A stretch of DNA of 64,000 nucleotides, from positions 360,772-424,771 of the forward strand of contig NZ_VRYN01000001.1 in assembly GCF_008124605.1 (NCBI RefSeq), given 5' to 3'. Below are positions 36,450 through 46,610 of the stretch, piece after piece. Source of the DNA: Halobacterium salinarum DSM 3754 (GTDB lineage: Archaea > Halobacteriota > Halobacteria > Halobacteriales > Halobacteriaceae). A program made the translations under genes and the position numbers. Under the pieces are notes generated by a model, which did no database searches, had not been told where the DNA came from, and saw only the letters and a program-made list of their open reading frames with translations. The first letter of the stretch is position 1; the number at the start of each line of letters is the position of its first letter.

Positions 36450-36815
36450 CTATCGCGCTGTTTCGGGAACGTCGTCGCCGAGGGCGTGTTTGACCTGCAG
36501 CGCCGCACTGGCGGCGAGCCCGCGAGCGACCTCCTCGCGGTCCTCGGTGGGGATCAGGTCGTCGTCGGCGAGATCCTCGAACTCGGGCGTGAACCCGGCG
36601 CTGACCGGGTTGCCGGCGGGCGGGCGAACCGCAACCGTGACCTGCACGCCGCTGGACCCGTTCGTGACCTCCGAGCCGACCACGTACTCGTCGGGCAGGA
36701 ACTCGCGGGTCCGGGACGCGATCTGCGCGATGCTCGTCTGGAGCGCGCGACGTTGCTCGCCACTGAGGTCGCCAGTGGCGTCCGCCGGCCCGCTGTACGG
36801 CGCGTTTCCATGCAT
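36450..36815 (-). CDS. Haloarchaeal conserved protein (DUF5811-like), 121 aa
   Basis: 121 residues. Helical N-terminal half (SGEQRRALQTSIAQIASRTREF), a beta stretch EYVVGSEVTNGSSGVQVTVAVRPP and a C-terminal helix with EVARGLAASAALQVKHALGDD. I recognise this as a family restricted to haloarchaea, I believe DUF5811, with no known function. No cysteines, membrane segments or catalytic motif. It sits downstream of the arginine decarboxylase gene on the same strand, 51 bases away. Confidence 0.75.
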   Translation of the reverse strand: MHGNAPYSGPADATGDLSGEQRRALQTSIAQIASRTREFLPDEYVVGSEVTNGSSGVQVTVAVRPPAGNPVSAGFTPEFEDLADDDLIPTEDREEVARGLAASAALQVKHALGDDVPETAR

Positions 36816-36866
36816 GACACATGGGTACGTGGTGGGAACGTATAACCCTTCTACTGTCGGGTGATC

Positions 36867-37349
36867 TTACTGGTCGAAAACGGGGTCGCTGTCGCCGTAG
36901 GCCGCGATGACGACGGCCGCGGCGTGCTCGCCGGCGTCGGCGGTGACCGTCTCGGTCCGCACGGACGGCTCCACGCCGTCCCAGTCGCGCACGTCCATGC
37001 CGGCCGTGATGCCGGTGGTGACGCGGTCGGCGACGTCGTCGGGGGTGGTCTCGTCGGCGGCTTCGTAGAAGAGACCGGGCGCGCCGTCGCGGGGTGCCCA
37101 CGCCAGCCCGGCGCTTGCCTGCCCCGGCCCCGCTGTTTGGCCGCGGGCTTCCACGACGGTGAGCGTGTTCCCCGCCGGCCCGAGGTCGGGCGCGGTGTCG
37201 ACCGGGGAGACGGTTGCGTCGGCAGGAATGACCGACGAGACGCGAATCAGGTTGTAGTTGTGGACGTTGGCGTCCGCGAGCGCGGCGTCGTAGGCGGCCA
37301 TCTCCGTCGGGGCGACACCGCTCCCCCACGCGATTCGGATGCGAGGCAT
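36867..37349 (-). CDS. pdaD: Pyruvoyl-dependent arginine decarboxylase
   Basis: 160 residues. Makes agmatine from arginine, an archaeal route to polyamines and to agmatidine at the tRNA-Ile wobble base. The proenzyme is expected to self-cleave between Ser38 and Ser39 in LIRVSSVIPA, with Ser39 becoming the pyruvoyl group. Other landmarks are the N-terminal IRIAWGSGVAPTEMAAYDAAL and the active-site-proximal GLFYEAADETTPDDV. Length matches archaeal PvlArgDC. In-family specificity (arginine rather than another amino acid) is inferred from sequence pattern. Confidence 0.9.
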   Translation of the reverse strand: MPRIRIAWGSGVAPTEMAAYDAALADANVHNYNLIRVSSVIPADATVSPVDTAPDLGPAGNTLTVVEARGQTAGPGQASAGLAWAPRDGAPGLFYEAADETTPDDVADRVTTGITAGMDVRDWDGVEPSVRTETVTADAGEHAAAVVIAAYGDSDPVFDQ

Positions 37350-37381
37350 ACGGTCGGCGTACGCCGTCCGGCGTCCTATAC

Positions 37382-38617
<1,236 letters not shown>

Positions 38618-38712
38618 TCGTTGCCGTCCATAGGGGCCGCGCGTAGAAGTTCCTTTGGGTAGGCTACACTGTCCGTGCGCGGGACGCCAAACGGGGGTGT
38701 GGCGGCGCGGCG

Positions 38713-40506
38713 TTAGACGAGGTCGTCGGCCTCGTCGAGGTAGTGGTCGTAGACGCCGATCGCGCGCTCGATGGGGGCGCTCGTGGACATGTCGACGCCG
38801 GCGTCCTGGAGGAGTTCGATCGGGTACGCGCTGGACCCGCGGGTGAGGAACTCCCGGTAGCGGGCGGCGGCGTCGGGCTGGTCGTCGTCGAGGATGTCCT
38901 CGACGAGCGCGACCGCCGCGGAGATGCCGGTGGCGTACTGGAAGACGTAGAAGTTGTAGTAGAAATGCGGGATGCGCATCCACTCCCGTTCGATGTGGTC
39001 GTCGATGGTGGCGTTGGCGTAGTACGCGCGCTTGCGGTCGCCGTACACCTCGTCGATGCGGTCGGGCGTGAGCGCCTCGCCCGCCCGGGTGAGCTCGTGG
39101 AGGCGCTGTTCGACGTCCGCGAACAGCGTCTGGCGGTAGAGCGTCGACCGGAAGCGTTCGAGGTACTCGTTGAGGATGTGCCGCCGGAAGTGGTCGTCCT
39201 CGACCGTGTCGAGCAGGTGGTTGACCAGCAGCGCCTCGTTGACCGTGGACGCGACTTCCGCCACGAAGATCTCGTAGTTCGAGTAGACGTAGGGCTGGTG
39301 TTCGCTGGTGTACTGGCTGTGGAGGCTGTGCCCGAGTTCGTGGGCGAGCGTGAACATCGAGGAGATGTCGTCCTGGTAGTTCATCAGGATGAACGGCTGG
39401 GTGTCGTAGGTCCCGCCGGAGTACGCGCCCGAGCGCTTCCCGCGGTTCTCGTAGACGTCCACCCAGTTCGAATCCAGGCCGTCGGCGACACGCTGCTGGT
39501 AGTCCTCGCCGAGCGGCGCGACCGCCTCGATGACGTGCTCGCGGGCGTCGGCGTACTCGATGTCGGGGCCTTCGGAGTCCACGATGGGCATGTAGAGGTC
39601 CCACATCTCCAGGTCGTCGACGCCGAGGGCGCGCCGCTTCAGGTCGGCGTGGCGCTGGAGCGTGTCGAGGTTGTCGTCGACCGTGTCGACGAGCGTGTCG
39701 TACACCTCGACGGGGATGTTGCCGCTGTCCAGGGCGGCCTGCCGGGCGGTGTCGTAGTTGCGCGCCTCGGCGAGTTTCACGTCCCGTTTCATCTGGGTTT
39801 TCATCGTCGACCCGATGGTGTTCCGGACGCCGCTGATGGTGTCGTAGAACTGCTCGTGGACGGTCTGTCGGAACGCCCGGTCCGGGGTCTTCAGGAGGTT
39901 CGTGAAGTTCGACTGCGAGATCTCGACGGCATCGCCGGCGGGGTCTTCGACGGTGGGGAACTCCAGGTCGGCGTCGGTGAGCATGTTGTACGCGTCGCTT
40001 GGCGCGCCGAACACCTCACCGAGCTCGCTCAGGAGCCCCTCGACCTCCGCCGAGCGCGTGTGCGGTTTCATCCGCAACACGTCGTCGAAGTAATGCTCGT
40101 ACGCCGCAAGCTCGGGCGTCTCCTCGATCATCGACTGCAGTTGCTCGCGGGTGCAGGCCTGGAGCTCGGGGTCGAAAAAGGACGTCGCCGAGGACACGTC
40201 GGTCATGAGGCTCGCGCCGCGCGCCTGCAGCGCCTGGTACTCCTGGTCGCGGGTGTCTTCGTCCGACCGCATGCTGGCGTACGCGGACACCGTCTTGGCG
40301 TCCCGGTAGACCGCATCGCGCAACTCCAGGGCCGCCAGCAGCGTCTCGCCATCCTCGGTGAGCCGCCCCTCGTAGTCGTTGAGCGCGTCAAGCTCGGCTT
40401 GGACGTCCTCGAAGGCCGCCTCCCACTCGTCGTCGGTCTCGTAGATGGACGCCAGCGCCCATTTGTACTCGTCCGCCACGTCCGCCCGGTCGGGGACACT
40501 GCTCAT
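38713..40506 (-). CDS. pepF: Oligoendopeptidase F
   Basis: 597 residues from the ATG at 40506, the usual PepF length. A zinc M3-family peptidase that cuts short peptides in the cytoplasm, plausibly finishing off proteasome products. The zinc site HELGH is at residues 389-393, with a Glu ligand expected in the YEIFVAEVASTVNEALL segment about 25 residues later. SGGTYDTQPFILMNYQDD and MRIPHFYYNFYVFQYATGISAA are family signatures. PAN lies next downstream on the same strand. Confidence 0.94.
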   Translation of the reverse strand: MSSVPDRADVADEYKWALASIYETDDEWEAAFEDVQAELDALNDYEGRLTEDGETLLAALELRDAVYRDAKTVSAYASMRSDEDTRDQEYQALQARGASLMTDVSSATSFFDPELQACTREQLQSMIEETPELAAYEHYFDDVLRMKPHTRSAEVEGLLSELGEVFGAPSDAYNMLTDADLEFPTVEDPAGDAVEISQSNFTNLLKTPDRAFRQTVHEQFYDTISGVRNTIGSTMKTQMKRDVKLAEARNYDTARQAALDSGNIPVEVYDTLVDTVDDNLDTLQRHADLKRRALGVDDLEMWDLYMPIVDSEGPDIEYADAREHVIEAVAPLGEDYQQRVADGLDSNWVDVYENRGKRSGAYSGGTYDTQPFILMNYQDDISSMFTLAHELGHSLHSQYTSEHQPYVYSNYEIFVAEVASTVNEALLVNHLLDTVEDDHFRRHILNEYLERFRSTLYRQTLFADVEQRLHELTRAGEALTPDRIDEVYGDRKRAYYANATIDDHIEREWMRIPHFYYNFYVFQYATGISAAVALVEDILDDDQPDAAARYREFLTRGSSAYPIELLQDAGVDMSTSAPIERAIGVYDHYLDEADDLV

Positions 40507-40609
40507 ATGCCCCAGCGTTCGCGTGCGTCCGGTTAAACGTTCGCAAACAACCGGGTGATTGCCGGCGACGGCCCCCGAAATTAACCCGGTGCCCGACGTA
40601 GCGGGCGGC

Positions 40610-41935
40610 ATGGACGCTGTGCCGCGGGCGCTCGGACAGGCATGGACCGATGACACGCCGTGGGACGTGCTCACGGCGCTCACGGCGCTCGACTCCCGGA
40701 TGGCGGGCCACGCCGGCGACCGCCGGGCCGCCGAACACGTCGTGGACGCGCTGGGCGAGGCCGGGGTTCGTGACGCGACCACCGAGCCGTTCCCCCTCCC
40801 GGTGTGGACGCGCGGGGACTGCGCGCTGCGCGTGACCGCGCCCGACGAGCGGGCGTTCGACGCCATCGCGTTGCCGTATGCGCCCGCCGGCACGGCGACC
40901 GGGCGACTGGTCTCGGCGGGATACGGCGCGCCGGCCGGTTTCGACGGGGTCGACGTCGAGGGCGCGGTCGTGGTGGCGTCGACGGGCAGCCCGCCGGGAG
41001 GCGAGCGCGTCCACCGCATGGAGAAGTACGGCCGGGCGGTGGCGGGCGGGGCAGCGGGGTTCGTGTTCCACAACCAGCGCGACGGCCAACTCCCCCAAAC
41101 GGGTGCGCTCCGCGGTGGCCGCGTGGGCGAGCGCCCCGCCGCCAGCGTCTCCGGGGAGGTGGGGTCGTGGCTGGAGGCGTACGCCGAGCGGGGCGGGGCG
41201 GCCGAGCTGACCGTCGACGCGCACACCGAGCCAGGGACGGGCGTCAACACGCACGGCGTGCTCGGGCCGGACACGCCCACGGAGGTGGTCGTGATCGCGC
41301 ACCACGACGCCCACGACATCGGCGAGGGCGCACTCGACAACGGCTGTGGCGTGGCCACACTGGTGGCGGCCGCGCGCGTGCTGGCCGCGATGGAGTCCGT
41401 CCTGGAGACGCGCGTGCGGCTGGGCACGGTCAGCGGGGAGGAAGTCGGGCTCGTGGGCGCGAGCGCGCTCGCGGACAGCCTCGACACCGACGCCGTGCGC
41501 GCGGTGGTGAACCTCGACGGGGCGGGCCGGTATCGGACGCTGCGGGCGTTCCTGCACGCCACCCCCGCGTTCGCGGACGTGCTGGCGGCGGTCGAGGACG
41601 CGGCCGGGCACCCGATCGACGTGGTCGACACGCTGCACCCGTACAGCGACCACTGGCCGTTCCTCCGGGCGGGCGTCCCCGCGGTGCAGTTGCATTCGGT
41701 CACCCCCGAGCGCGGCCGCGGCTGGGGACACACGCAGGCCGACACCCGTGACAAAGTCGACGCGCGGACGCTGCGCGAGCACGGCATGCTCGCCGCGCTG
41801 CTCGTCCGCGAACTCGCGCGCGAGGACACGACCATCCCCCGTGCCAGCCAGGCAACGCTCCGCCAGCGCCTCGTCGATGCGGGCATGCGGTCGGGGATGG
41901 TGGCCGCGGACGTCTGGCCGGCCGCCTGGGACTAG
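40610..41935 (+). CDS. M28-family zinc aminopeptidase
   Basis: 441 residues from the ATG at 40610. The M28 two-zinc site is recognisable: VVIAHHDAHDIGEGALDNGCG supplies a His and bridging Asp, VSGEEVGLVG the catalytic Glu pair, NLDGAG an Asp and VPAVQLHSVT the final His. A PA-like insert lies between residues 90 and 200. No signal peptide is visible, so it probably acts in the cytoplasm. Its stop codon overlaps that of convergent truA by four bases. Substrate preference is not predictable. Confidence 0.88.
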   Translation: MDAVPRALGQAWTDDTPWDVLTALTALDSRMAGHAGDRRAAEHVVDALGEAGVRDATTEPFPLPVWTRGDCALRVTAPDERAFDAIALPYAPAGTATGRLVSAGYGAPAGFDGVDVEGAVVVASTGSPPGGERVHRMEKYGRAVAGGAAGFVFHNQRDGQLPQTGALRGGRVGERPAASVSGEVGSWLEAYAERGGAAELTVDAHTEPGTGVNTHGVLGPDTPTEVVVIAHHDAHDIGEGALDNGCGVATLVAAARVLAAMESVLETRVRLGTVSGEEVGLVGASALADSLDTDAVRAVVNLDGAGRYRTLRAFLHATPAFADVLAAVEDAAGHPIDVVDTLHPYSDHWPFLRAGVPAVQLHSVTPERGRGWGHTQADTRDKVDARTLREHGMLAALLVRELAREDTTIPRASQATLRQRLVDAGMRSGMVAADVWPAAWD

Positions 41936-42732
41936 ATCGAGGCGAGGTGGCCGGCGACGCGGGCGCGCTCGTGGTGGTCCGCGCGGGCTGCGCGGAACGT
42001 GGTTCGCGCGCGCTCGGCGGCGTCCTCGTCGACGGTGAACGAGAGGCCGTCGTAGGCGACGGCGTGAAGCACCAGGGGGTGTGGGTCCGCGGGCGGCACG
42101 CCGTCCGGGCCGGCAACCGGCTCGTCGCCCAGCACGGTGTCGATCCGGTCGGTGTCACCGGTCTCGGTGACGAGCTGGACGAGCGAGACGACGCGGCGAA
42201 CGAGCTCCCGACAGAACCCGCCGGCCCGGACGGTGATGACGCGAAACGCCCCGTCGCGGTCCAGGGTGGCGTCCAACTCGCGGACGGTGTTGGTGGTGTT
42301 GGGGGTGAGGTTGTGGAAGTCGTGTGTCCCGGTGAGCCGGTCGAGCGCCCCGGCGGCGCGATCGTCGGTGGCCCGACTGTCGGGGGCGTACCAGTAGTAA
42401 ACGTAGGTGCGCGCGACCGCGTCGTGGGTGGCGTGGAACTCCGGCGGCGCGTCGGCGTGCGCCCACACCTGGATGGGGTCCGGGAGCGCGCCGGTGAACG
42501 CGTCGGGGGTCAGCCACGCCGGCGCGTCGAAGGCGACCGTCTGGGCGCGCGCGGACACGCCGGCGTCCGTCCGCCCGGCGGCGGCGTACCCCGGCGGTTT
42601 CGCGCCGTCGAAGACGTCCAGGCGGCGCAGCGCGCCGAACAGCTCGCCGGCCACCGTGGAGACGTCGGGCTGGCGCTGGAAGCCGTGGTATGGGCGGCCG
42701 TCGTAGGCGACCCGGAACGCGCGACGCGGCAT
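41932..42732 (-). CDS. truA: tRNA pseudouridine synthase A
   Basis: 266 residues. Forms pseudouridine at tRNA positions 38-40 in the anticodon stem-loop. The catalytic Asp56 lies in GRTDAGVSARAQ; the N-terminal FRVAYDGRPYHGFQRQ and the second signature GGFCRELVRRVV are also intact. Just upstream of its start on the same strand is hisS's 3' end, four bases away, so it is likely expressed with hisS. Confidence 0.95.
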   Translation of the reverse strand: MPRRAFRVAYDGRPYHGFQRQPDVSTVAGELFGALRRLDVFDGAKPPGYAAAGRTDAGVSARAQTVAFDAPAWLTPDAFTGALPDPIQVWAHADAPPEFHATHDAVARTYVYYWYAPDSRATDDRAAGALDRLTGTHDFHNLTPNTTNTVRELDATLDRDGAFRVITVRAGGFCRELVRRVVSLVQLVTETGDTDRIDTVLGDEPVAGPDGVPPADPHPLVLHAVAYDGLSFTVDEDAAERARTTFRAARADHHERARVAGHLASI

Positions 42733-42736
42733 CCGG

Positions 42737-44035
42737 TTACGCGAAGTCCTCGACCCGCGGCGCGTCGTGCGCGCCGGGGAACGCCGCGATCGGGGCGGTC
42801 GTCTGCTCGCCGGACGCCATGTTCTTGATGGTGACGTTGCCGTCAGCGAGGTCCTGCTCGCCGACGATCACGACGGTGTCCGCGCCGACGTTGTCGGCGT
42901 AGTTCATCTGCGCGCCGAAGCTGCGCCCGGTGATGTCGGTGTCGACGCGGTTGCCGCGCTCGCGCAGCGCGCTCGCGACGTCGGCGGCTTCGGCGTCGGT
43001 GTCCCCGACCTGGAGCACGTAGTAGTCGGGCGTGAACTCGTCGTCGGGGAGCACGCCGGCGTTCTCCAACAGGAGGTTGAGGGTGGCGTGGCCGGGCGCG
43101 ACGCCGACCGCCGGCGTGGGCTGCCCGCCGAAGCGCTCGATGAGGTCGTCGTACCGGCCGCCGCCGAACACCGCGCGCCCGACGTCGCCCGTGGAGTCGA
43201 AGCACTCGAACACCACGCCCGTGTAGTAATCCAGGCCGCGGGCGGTCGTCAGCGACACGTCGCAGTACTGGCGGACGCCGAGGGTTTCGGCCGCATCGAG
43301 GACGTTCCGGAGGTTCGCGACCGCGTCCCGGACCCGGTCGGTGCCCGCGAACGACACGAGCGCGTCGAGGTCGTCGCCGTCCAGGAGGTCGTCGAATTGC
43401 TCGGCCTGATCGTATGACAGCCCCGCCGCCGCCAGGTCATCGAGGTACGCCGCGCGCTCGATTTTCTCGCGTTTGTCGACGGTGCGGATCGCCGCCTCGG
43501 TGTCCACCGTGGCGTCGAACGCGGCCAGCAGGCCGCCGAGGATGTCCCGGTGGCTCACCCGGAACTCGAAGTCCGCGCCCGTGAGCCCGAGCGACGTGAG
43601 ACCGTCGGCGGCGACCGCGAGCACCTCGGCGTCGGCGCGCGGATCGCTCGTGCCGAAGATGTCGAGGTTGGTCTGGTAGAACTCCCGGAACCGCCCCTGC
43701 TGGGGCTCCTCGTAGCGCCAGAACGGCCGCGAGGAGTACCACTTGATCGGCTTCGAGAGGGCCTGCTGTTTGGCCACCACCATGCGCGCGACGGTCGGCG
43801 TCAGCTCCGGGGTGAGCGCCACGTCCCGCCCGCCCTGGTCGGTGAACGAGTACAGCTCGTCGACGATTTCCGCGCCGGACTTGTCGACGTACATCTCGGT
43901 GCGCTCCATGGCGGGCGTGCCAACCTCACGGAACCCGTAGCTGGCGGCGGCGTCCTCGATCGCGTCGATCGCCGCGCGCCGCGGCCCCATCTCCGCGGGG
44001 TAGAAGTCACGAAACCCCTTGAGTCGGTCGTACAT
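42737..44035 (-). CDS. hisS: Histidyl-tRNA synthetase
   Basis: 432 residues from the ATG at 44035 (MYDRLKGFRDFYPAEMGPRR). A class II synthetase. Motif 2 reads RPFWRYEEPQQGRFREFYQ, the two histidine-specific segments are LTTARGLDYYTGVVFE and GGGRYDDLIERFGG, and motif 3 follows in AVGVAPGHATLNLLL. The C-terminal anticodon-binding domain (about 335-425) contains RSFGAQMNYADNVGADTVVIVGEQD. An upstream in-frame start at 44065 would add ten residues and is unlikely. Confidence 0.96.
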   Translation of the reverse strand: MYDRLKGFRDFYPAEMGPRRAAIDAIEDAAASYGFREVGTPAMERTEMYVDKSGAEIVDELYSFTDQGGRDVALTPELTPTVARMVVAKQQALSKPIKWYSSRPFWRYEEPQQGRFREFYQTNLDIFGTSDPRADAEVLAVAADGLTSLGLTGADFEFRVSHRDILGGLLAAFDATVDTEAAIRTVDKREKIERAAYLDDLAAAGLSYDQAEQFDDLLDGDDLDALVSFAGTDRVRDAVANLRNVLDAAETLGVRQYCDVSLTTARGLDYYTGVVFECFDSTGDVGRAVFGGGRYDDLIERFGGQPTPAVGVAPGHATLNLLLENAGVLPDDEFTPDYYVLQVGDTDAEAADVASALRERGNRVDTDITGRSFGAQMNYADNVGADTVVIVGEQDLADGNVTIKNMASGEQTTAPIAAFPGAHDAPRVEDFA

Positions 44036-44086
44036 GGAGTGCGGTTGTCGCGTCCGGCGCTTCAAAGCTTCCGTTCGACGCCCACC

Positions 44087-44677
44087 CTAGTTGCGGAGCC
44101 CGTGCACGTACGTCTGGTCGTGCTCGGGGAACACGTCGCTGATCGCGGTGTCGTCGCGGTCGGCCGCCAGCAACGCCCGCAGCTCCGCCTCGTAGTCCGC
44201 GCGCGGGATCTCCTCGCTCGGGCCGGTTTCGACGTCGAGTTCGGCGGCCACCAGTCGGTCGATCGCGCCGCGTCCGAACCCCGACAGCGGGGAGACGTAA
44301 TCCACGCCGTGGCGGTCTTCGAGGCTCTGGGCGTGCGCCCGCGACACCGTCGGCACGCGGTCGTCCCGGCGCGTGCCGTCCGCGACCGCGTCGAAGCGCT
44401 CCGCGACCGCCTCCAGGGCGTGCTCGTGGACGTGCTGGATGCCGTTTCGCGGATAGCCGTCCTCGACCATCAGCGCCACCGCGTCGTCGGCGACCCCGCG
44501 GTCCAACTGCAGTGCCTCGAAGTCGAAGTCGGTCTCAGCCGCCGCAGCGCGGGCGTGGGCGTGCTCGTCGGTGATGCCGAAATGCACGGTGACGAGCGTG
44601 ATGTCGTAGAACCGATCGAGAACGAGGGCGGCCAGCGTGGAGTCTTTCCCGCCGCTGTAAAGCAGGCCCAGTTCCAT
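44087..44677 (-). CDS. PP-loop ATPase family protein
   Basis: 196 residues. The N-terminus MELGLLYSGGKDSTLAALVLD is a PP-loop (SGGKDS), which activates a substrate by adenylation in thiolases, NAD synthetase, TilS and diphthamide synthetase. A conserved-looking YVSPLSGFGRGAIDRLVAAEL lies in the middle. No cysteine pair for sulfur transfer is visible, arguing against a tRNA thiolase. Its gene follows PDCD5 by three bases and shares a run with S19e, so a translation-linked role such as modification of tRNA or a translation factor is a guess. Confidence 0.8.
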   Translation of the reverse strand: MELGLLYSGGKDSTLAALVLDRFYDITLVTVHFGITDEHAHARAAAAETDFDFEALQLDRGVADDAVALMVEDGYPRNGIQHVHEHALEAVAERFDAVADGTRRDDRVPTVSRAHAQSLEDRHGVDYVSPLSGFGRGAIDRLVAAELDVETGPSEEIPRADYEAELRALLAADRDDTAISDVFPEHDQTYVHGLRN

Positions 44678-44680
44678 CGC

Positions 44681-45034
44681 TTATCGGCGATTGATGTTGA
44701 AGCTCTGGGAGTCGGGCTTGAGTTCGCGGAGGATCTCTTTCATCTGATCCTCGTCGATGCGGCCCTGCACGCGTCCGGACTGGGCCAGTGCGAGGACCTG
44801 CTGTTCGGCCTGCTCGGCGAACTCCGGCTTGCTCATGCGGATCGTGTTCAGGCGCTTGCGCGCGCCGTCGGTGAGGTTCTGCTTGAGCATCGCCTGCTTT
44901 TGCTGTTCGGCCTGCTGGGCCTGCTGCTGTTGGGCCTCACGCTCCGCGTCGCCGCCCTGCTGTTGTTGCTTGAGCTGCTCTTTCTTTCGCTGGCGAAGCT
45001 CCTCTAGTCGGTCGTCGTCAGGGTTCCCACTCAT
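44681..45034 (-). CDS. PDCD5-like DNA-binding protein
   Basis: 117 residues. Family hallmarks are the N-terminal [12 protein letters not shown], a Gln-rich helix (about 20-45) and the C-terminal core [20 protein letters not shown] ... [15 protein letters not shown]. Archaeal PDCD5 homologues form a three-helix bundle and are described as DNA-binding or chaperone-associated; the true role is unsettled. The S19e gene lies directly upstream on the same strand, a pairing widespread in archaea, so a link to ribosome biogenesis is plausible. Confidence 0.93.
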
Positions 45035-45136
45035 ACTGGATGACAGTTGGCCGCGAGTCGTGTTAATTGTTGTGCACAGCGTCGACTGCTGCCGGCGCTA
45101 CCCGAACGAGAAGTGGCGGCGTCGCGTCGGCGAGCG

Positions 45137-45592
45137 TTACGCGTAGCGTTCGAGCTCCGGGCGATCGAGGGATTCGATCACGTCGCCGGCGGTCTCGTCG
45201 AGGAGGCTGCGGCCGTCACCGGTGACGACGCGGCCGTGGTCGTGTTGTTGCTCGACGAGGCCCTCGGCTTCGAGTTGCTGGAGGATCGTGCGCACGATGT
45301 TCCGGGAGCCGGCGGTCGTCGTCGACGGCGCGACGACGTAGCGGTTCGAGCCCGAGGTCGTGGAGCCGTAGGCCTCCGAGAGGCGCTTGACACCGATCGG
45401 GCCGTCGATGGCGACCTTCCGCAGGAGGCTGGCCGCGCGGGTCGCCCAGAAGTCAGACTGCTCGGGGGGAAGCTCGCGGCCCGCGCCCGTCTTCGCGTAG
45501 TTCGCCCAGTCCGGCTCGTCGAGTCGCGTTTCGAGGTCCGCGGCGAGCTCGTCGATGAGCTCGTCCACGGGGGCGTCGTAGAGAGTTGCCAT
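45137..45592 (-). CDS. rps19e: Ribosomal protein S19e
   Basis: 151 residues from the ATG at 45592. A small-subunit ribosomal protein found in archaea and eukaryotes. PPEQSDFWATRAASLLRKVAIDGPIGVKRL is the S19e signature, followed by RNIVRTILQQLEAEGLVEQQ and GRSLLDETAGDVI. Leading gene of the S19e / PDCD5 / PP-loop run. A TTTAAA promoter box is 28 bases before the ATG. The first ~15 residues are acidic as usual for haloarchaea. Confidence 0.95.
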   Translation of the reverse strand: MATLYDAPVDELIDELAADLETRLDEPDWANYAKTGAGRELPPEQSDFWATRAASLLRKVAIDGPIGVKRLSEAYGSTTSGSNRYVVAPSTTTAGSRNIVRTILQQLEAEGLVEQQHDHGRVVTGDGRSLLDETAGDVIESLDRPELERYA

Positions 45593-45614
45593 TGCAGGCA
45601 CGTCGTCCCTGATT

Positions 45615-45625
45615 CGTTTAAAGGC
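45615..45625 (-). promoter_or_regulatory. TATA box of the S19e / PDCD5 / PP-loop operon
   Basis: GCCTTTAAACG on the minus strand is centred 28 bases before the S19e ATG at 45592, indicating leaderless initiation of a three-gene transcript. Confidence 0.6.
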
Positions 45626-45743
45626 ATCGTTAGGCGGCGCGAGGCGGCCACACCGGCGTGCGTGACCGCCCCCCCGGCGGCAGCGGCCGGGTGCCGTGGC
45701 GGCTTTCCGGGGGCTTATCACCGGTGGTTGCCAACCGCGTGGT

Positions 45744-46610
45744 ATGGATGAGCGTGCGGCCCTGGAGCTTGTCGGCGGGCTCGTCTCACGCGCCGGCGAC
45801 GACGCCGCAGTCGTCGGTGACACCGCCCTCACGATCGACATGCTCCACGACGCGACGGACTTCCCGTCGGGCACCACCAGGTACACCGCGGGCTGGCGGT
45901 CGGTCGGCGCGTCGCTGTCGGACGTCGCCGCGACGGGCGCGACCGCGACCGCCGCAGTGGCCGCCTACGGCGCGCCGGGCTTCGACGACGACGAGCTGGC
46001 CGCGTTCGTGACCGGCGCACGCGACGTCTGTACGGCCGTCGGCGCGGAGTACGTGGGCGGCGACCTGGACGGGCACAGCGAGTTCACGGTGGCGACGGCG
46101 GCGATCGGTGACGCCGACCACCGCGTCACGCGCAGCGGTGCCCGGCCGGGTGACAGCGTGGTCGTGACCGGGTCGCTGGGGCGCAGCGCGGCCGCGATGG
46201 CGCTGTTCGACGCCGGCGACACCGAGCGCGCCAACGACCTGTTTCAGTTCATGCCCCGGGTGGCCGCCGGGCGGGTACTCGGCGCGCACGCGACCGCGAT
46301 GATGGACGCAAGCGACGGGCTGGCGCGGTCGTTACACCAGCTCGCGGCGGCCAGCGACTGCGGGATGGCGGTCGACAGCGGCCGCCTCCCGGTGGCGGAC
46401 GCGCTCGCGGAGGTGACCGCCGACCCCGTCGAGCGCGCGGTGTCCTTCGGCGGGGACTTCGAGTTGGTGGCGGCCGTGCCGCCCGAGCGCGTGGAAGCGG
46501 CGCGGGCGGCGGTCCCCGGATCGCTGTCGGTCGTCGGGCGCGTCACCGCGGCGGCCGACGGCGTGCGCCTCGACGGCGACGCGCTGGCCGACGACGGCTG
46601 GACGCATTAG
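45744..46610 (+). CDS. thiL: Thiamine-monophosphate kinase
   Basis: 288 residues from the ATG at 45744 (MDERAALELVGGLVSRAGDDAAV). Phosphorylates thiamine monophosphate to the active coenzyme thiamine diphosphate. AIRS-fold hallmarks: GDDAAVV near 18-24, TIDMLHDATDFP, the VGASLSDVAATGATATAAV helix, YVGGDLDGHSEFTVATAAIG, and MMDASDGLARSLHQLA. The upstream in-frame start at 45696 would add 16 residues without family similarity. Its stop overlaps the convergent protease gene by four bases. Confidence 0.93.
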   Translation: MDERAALELVGGLVSRAGDDAAVVGDTALTIDMLHDATDFPSGTTRYTAGWRSVGASLSDVAATGATATAAVAAYGAPGFDDDELAAFVTGARDVCTAVGAEYVGGDLDGHSEFTVATAAIGDADHRVTRSGARPGDSVVVTGSLGRSAAAMALFDAGDTERANDLFQFMPRVAAGRVLGAHATAMMDASDGLARSLHQLAAASDCGMAVDSGRLPVADALAEVTADPVERAVSFGGDFELVAAVPPERVEAARAAVPGSLSVVGRVTAAADGVRLDGDALADDGWTH

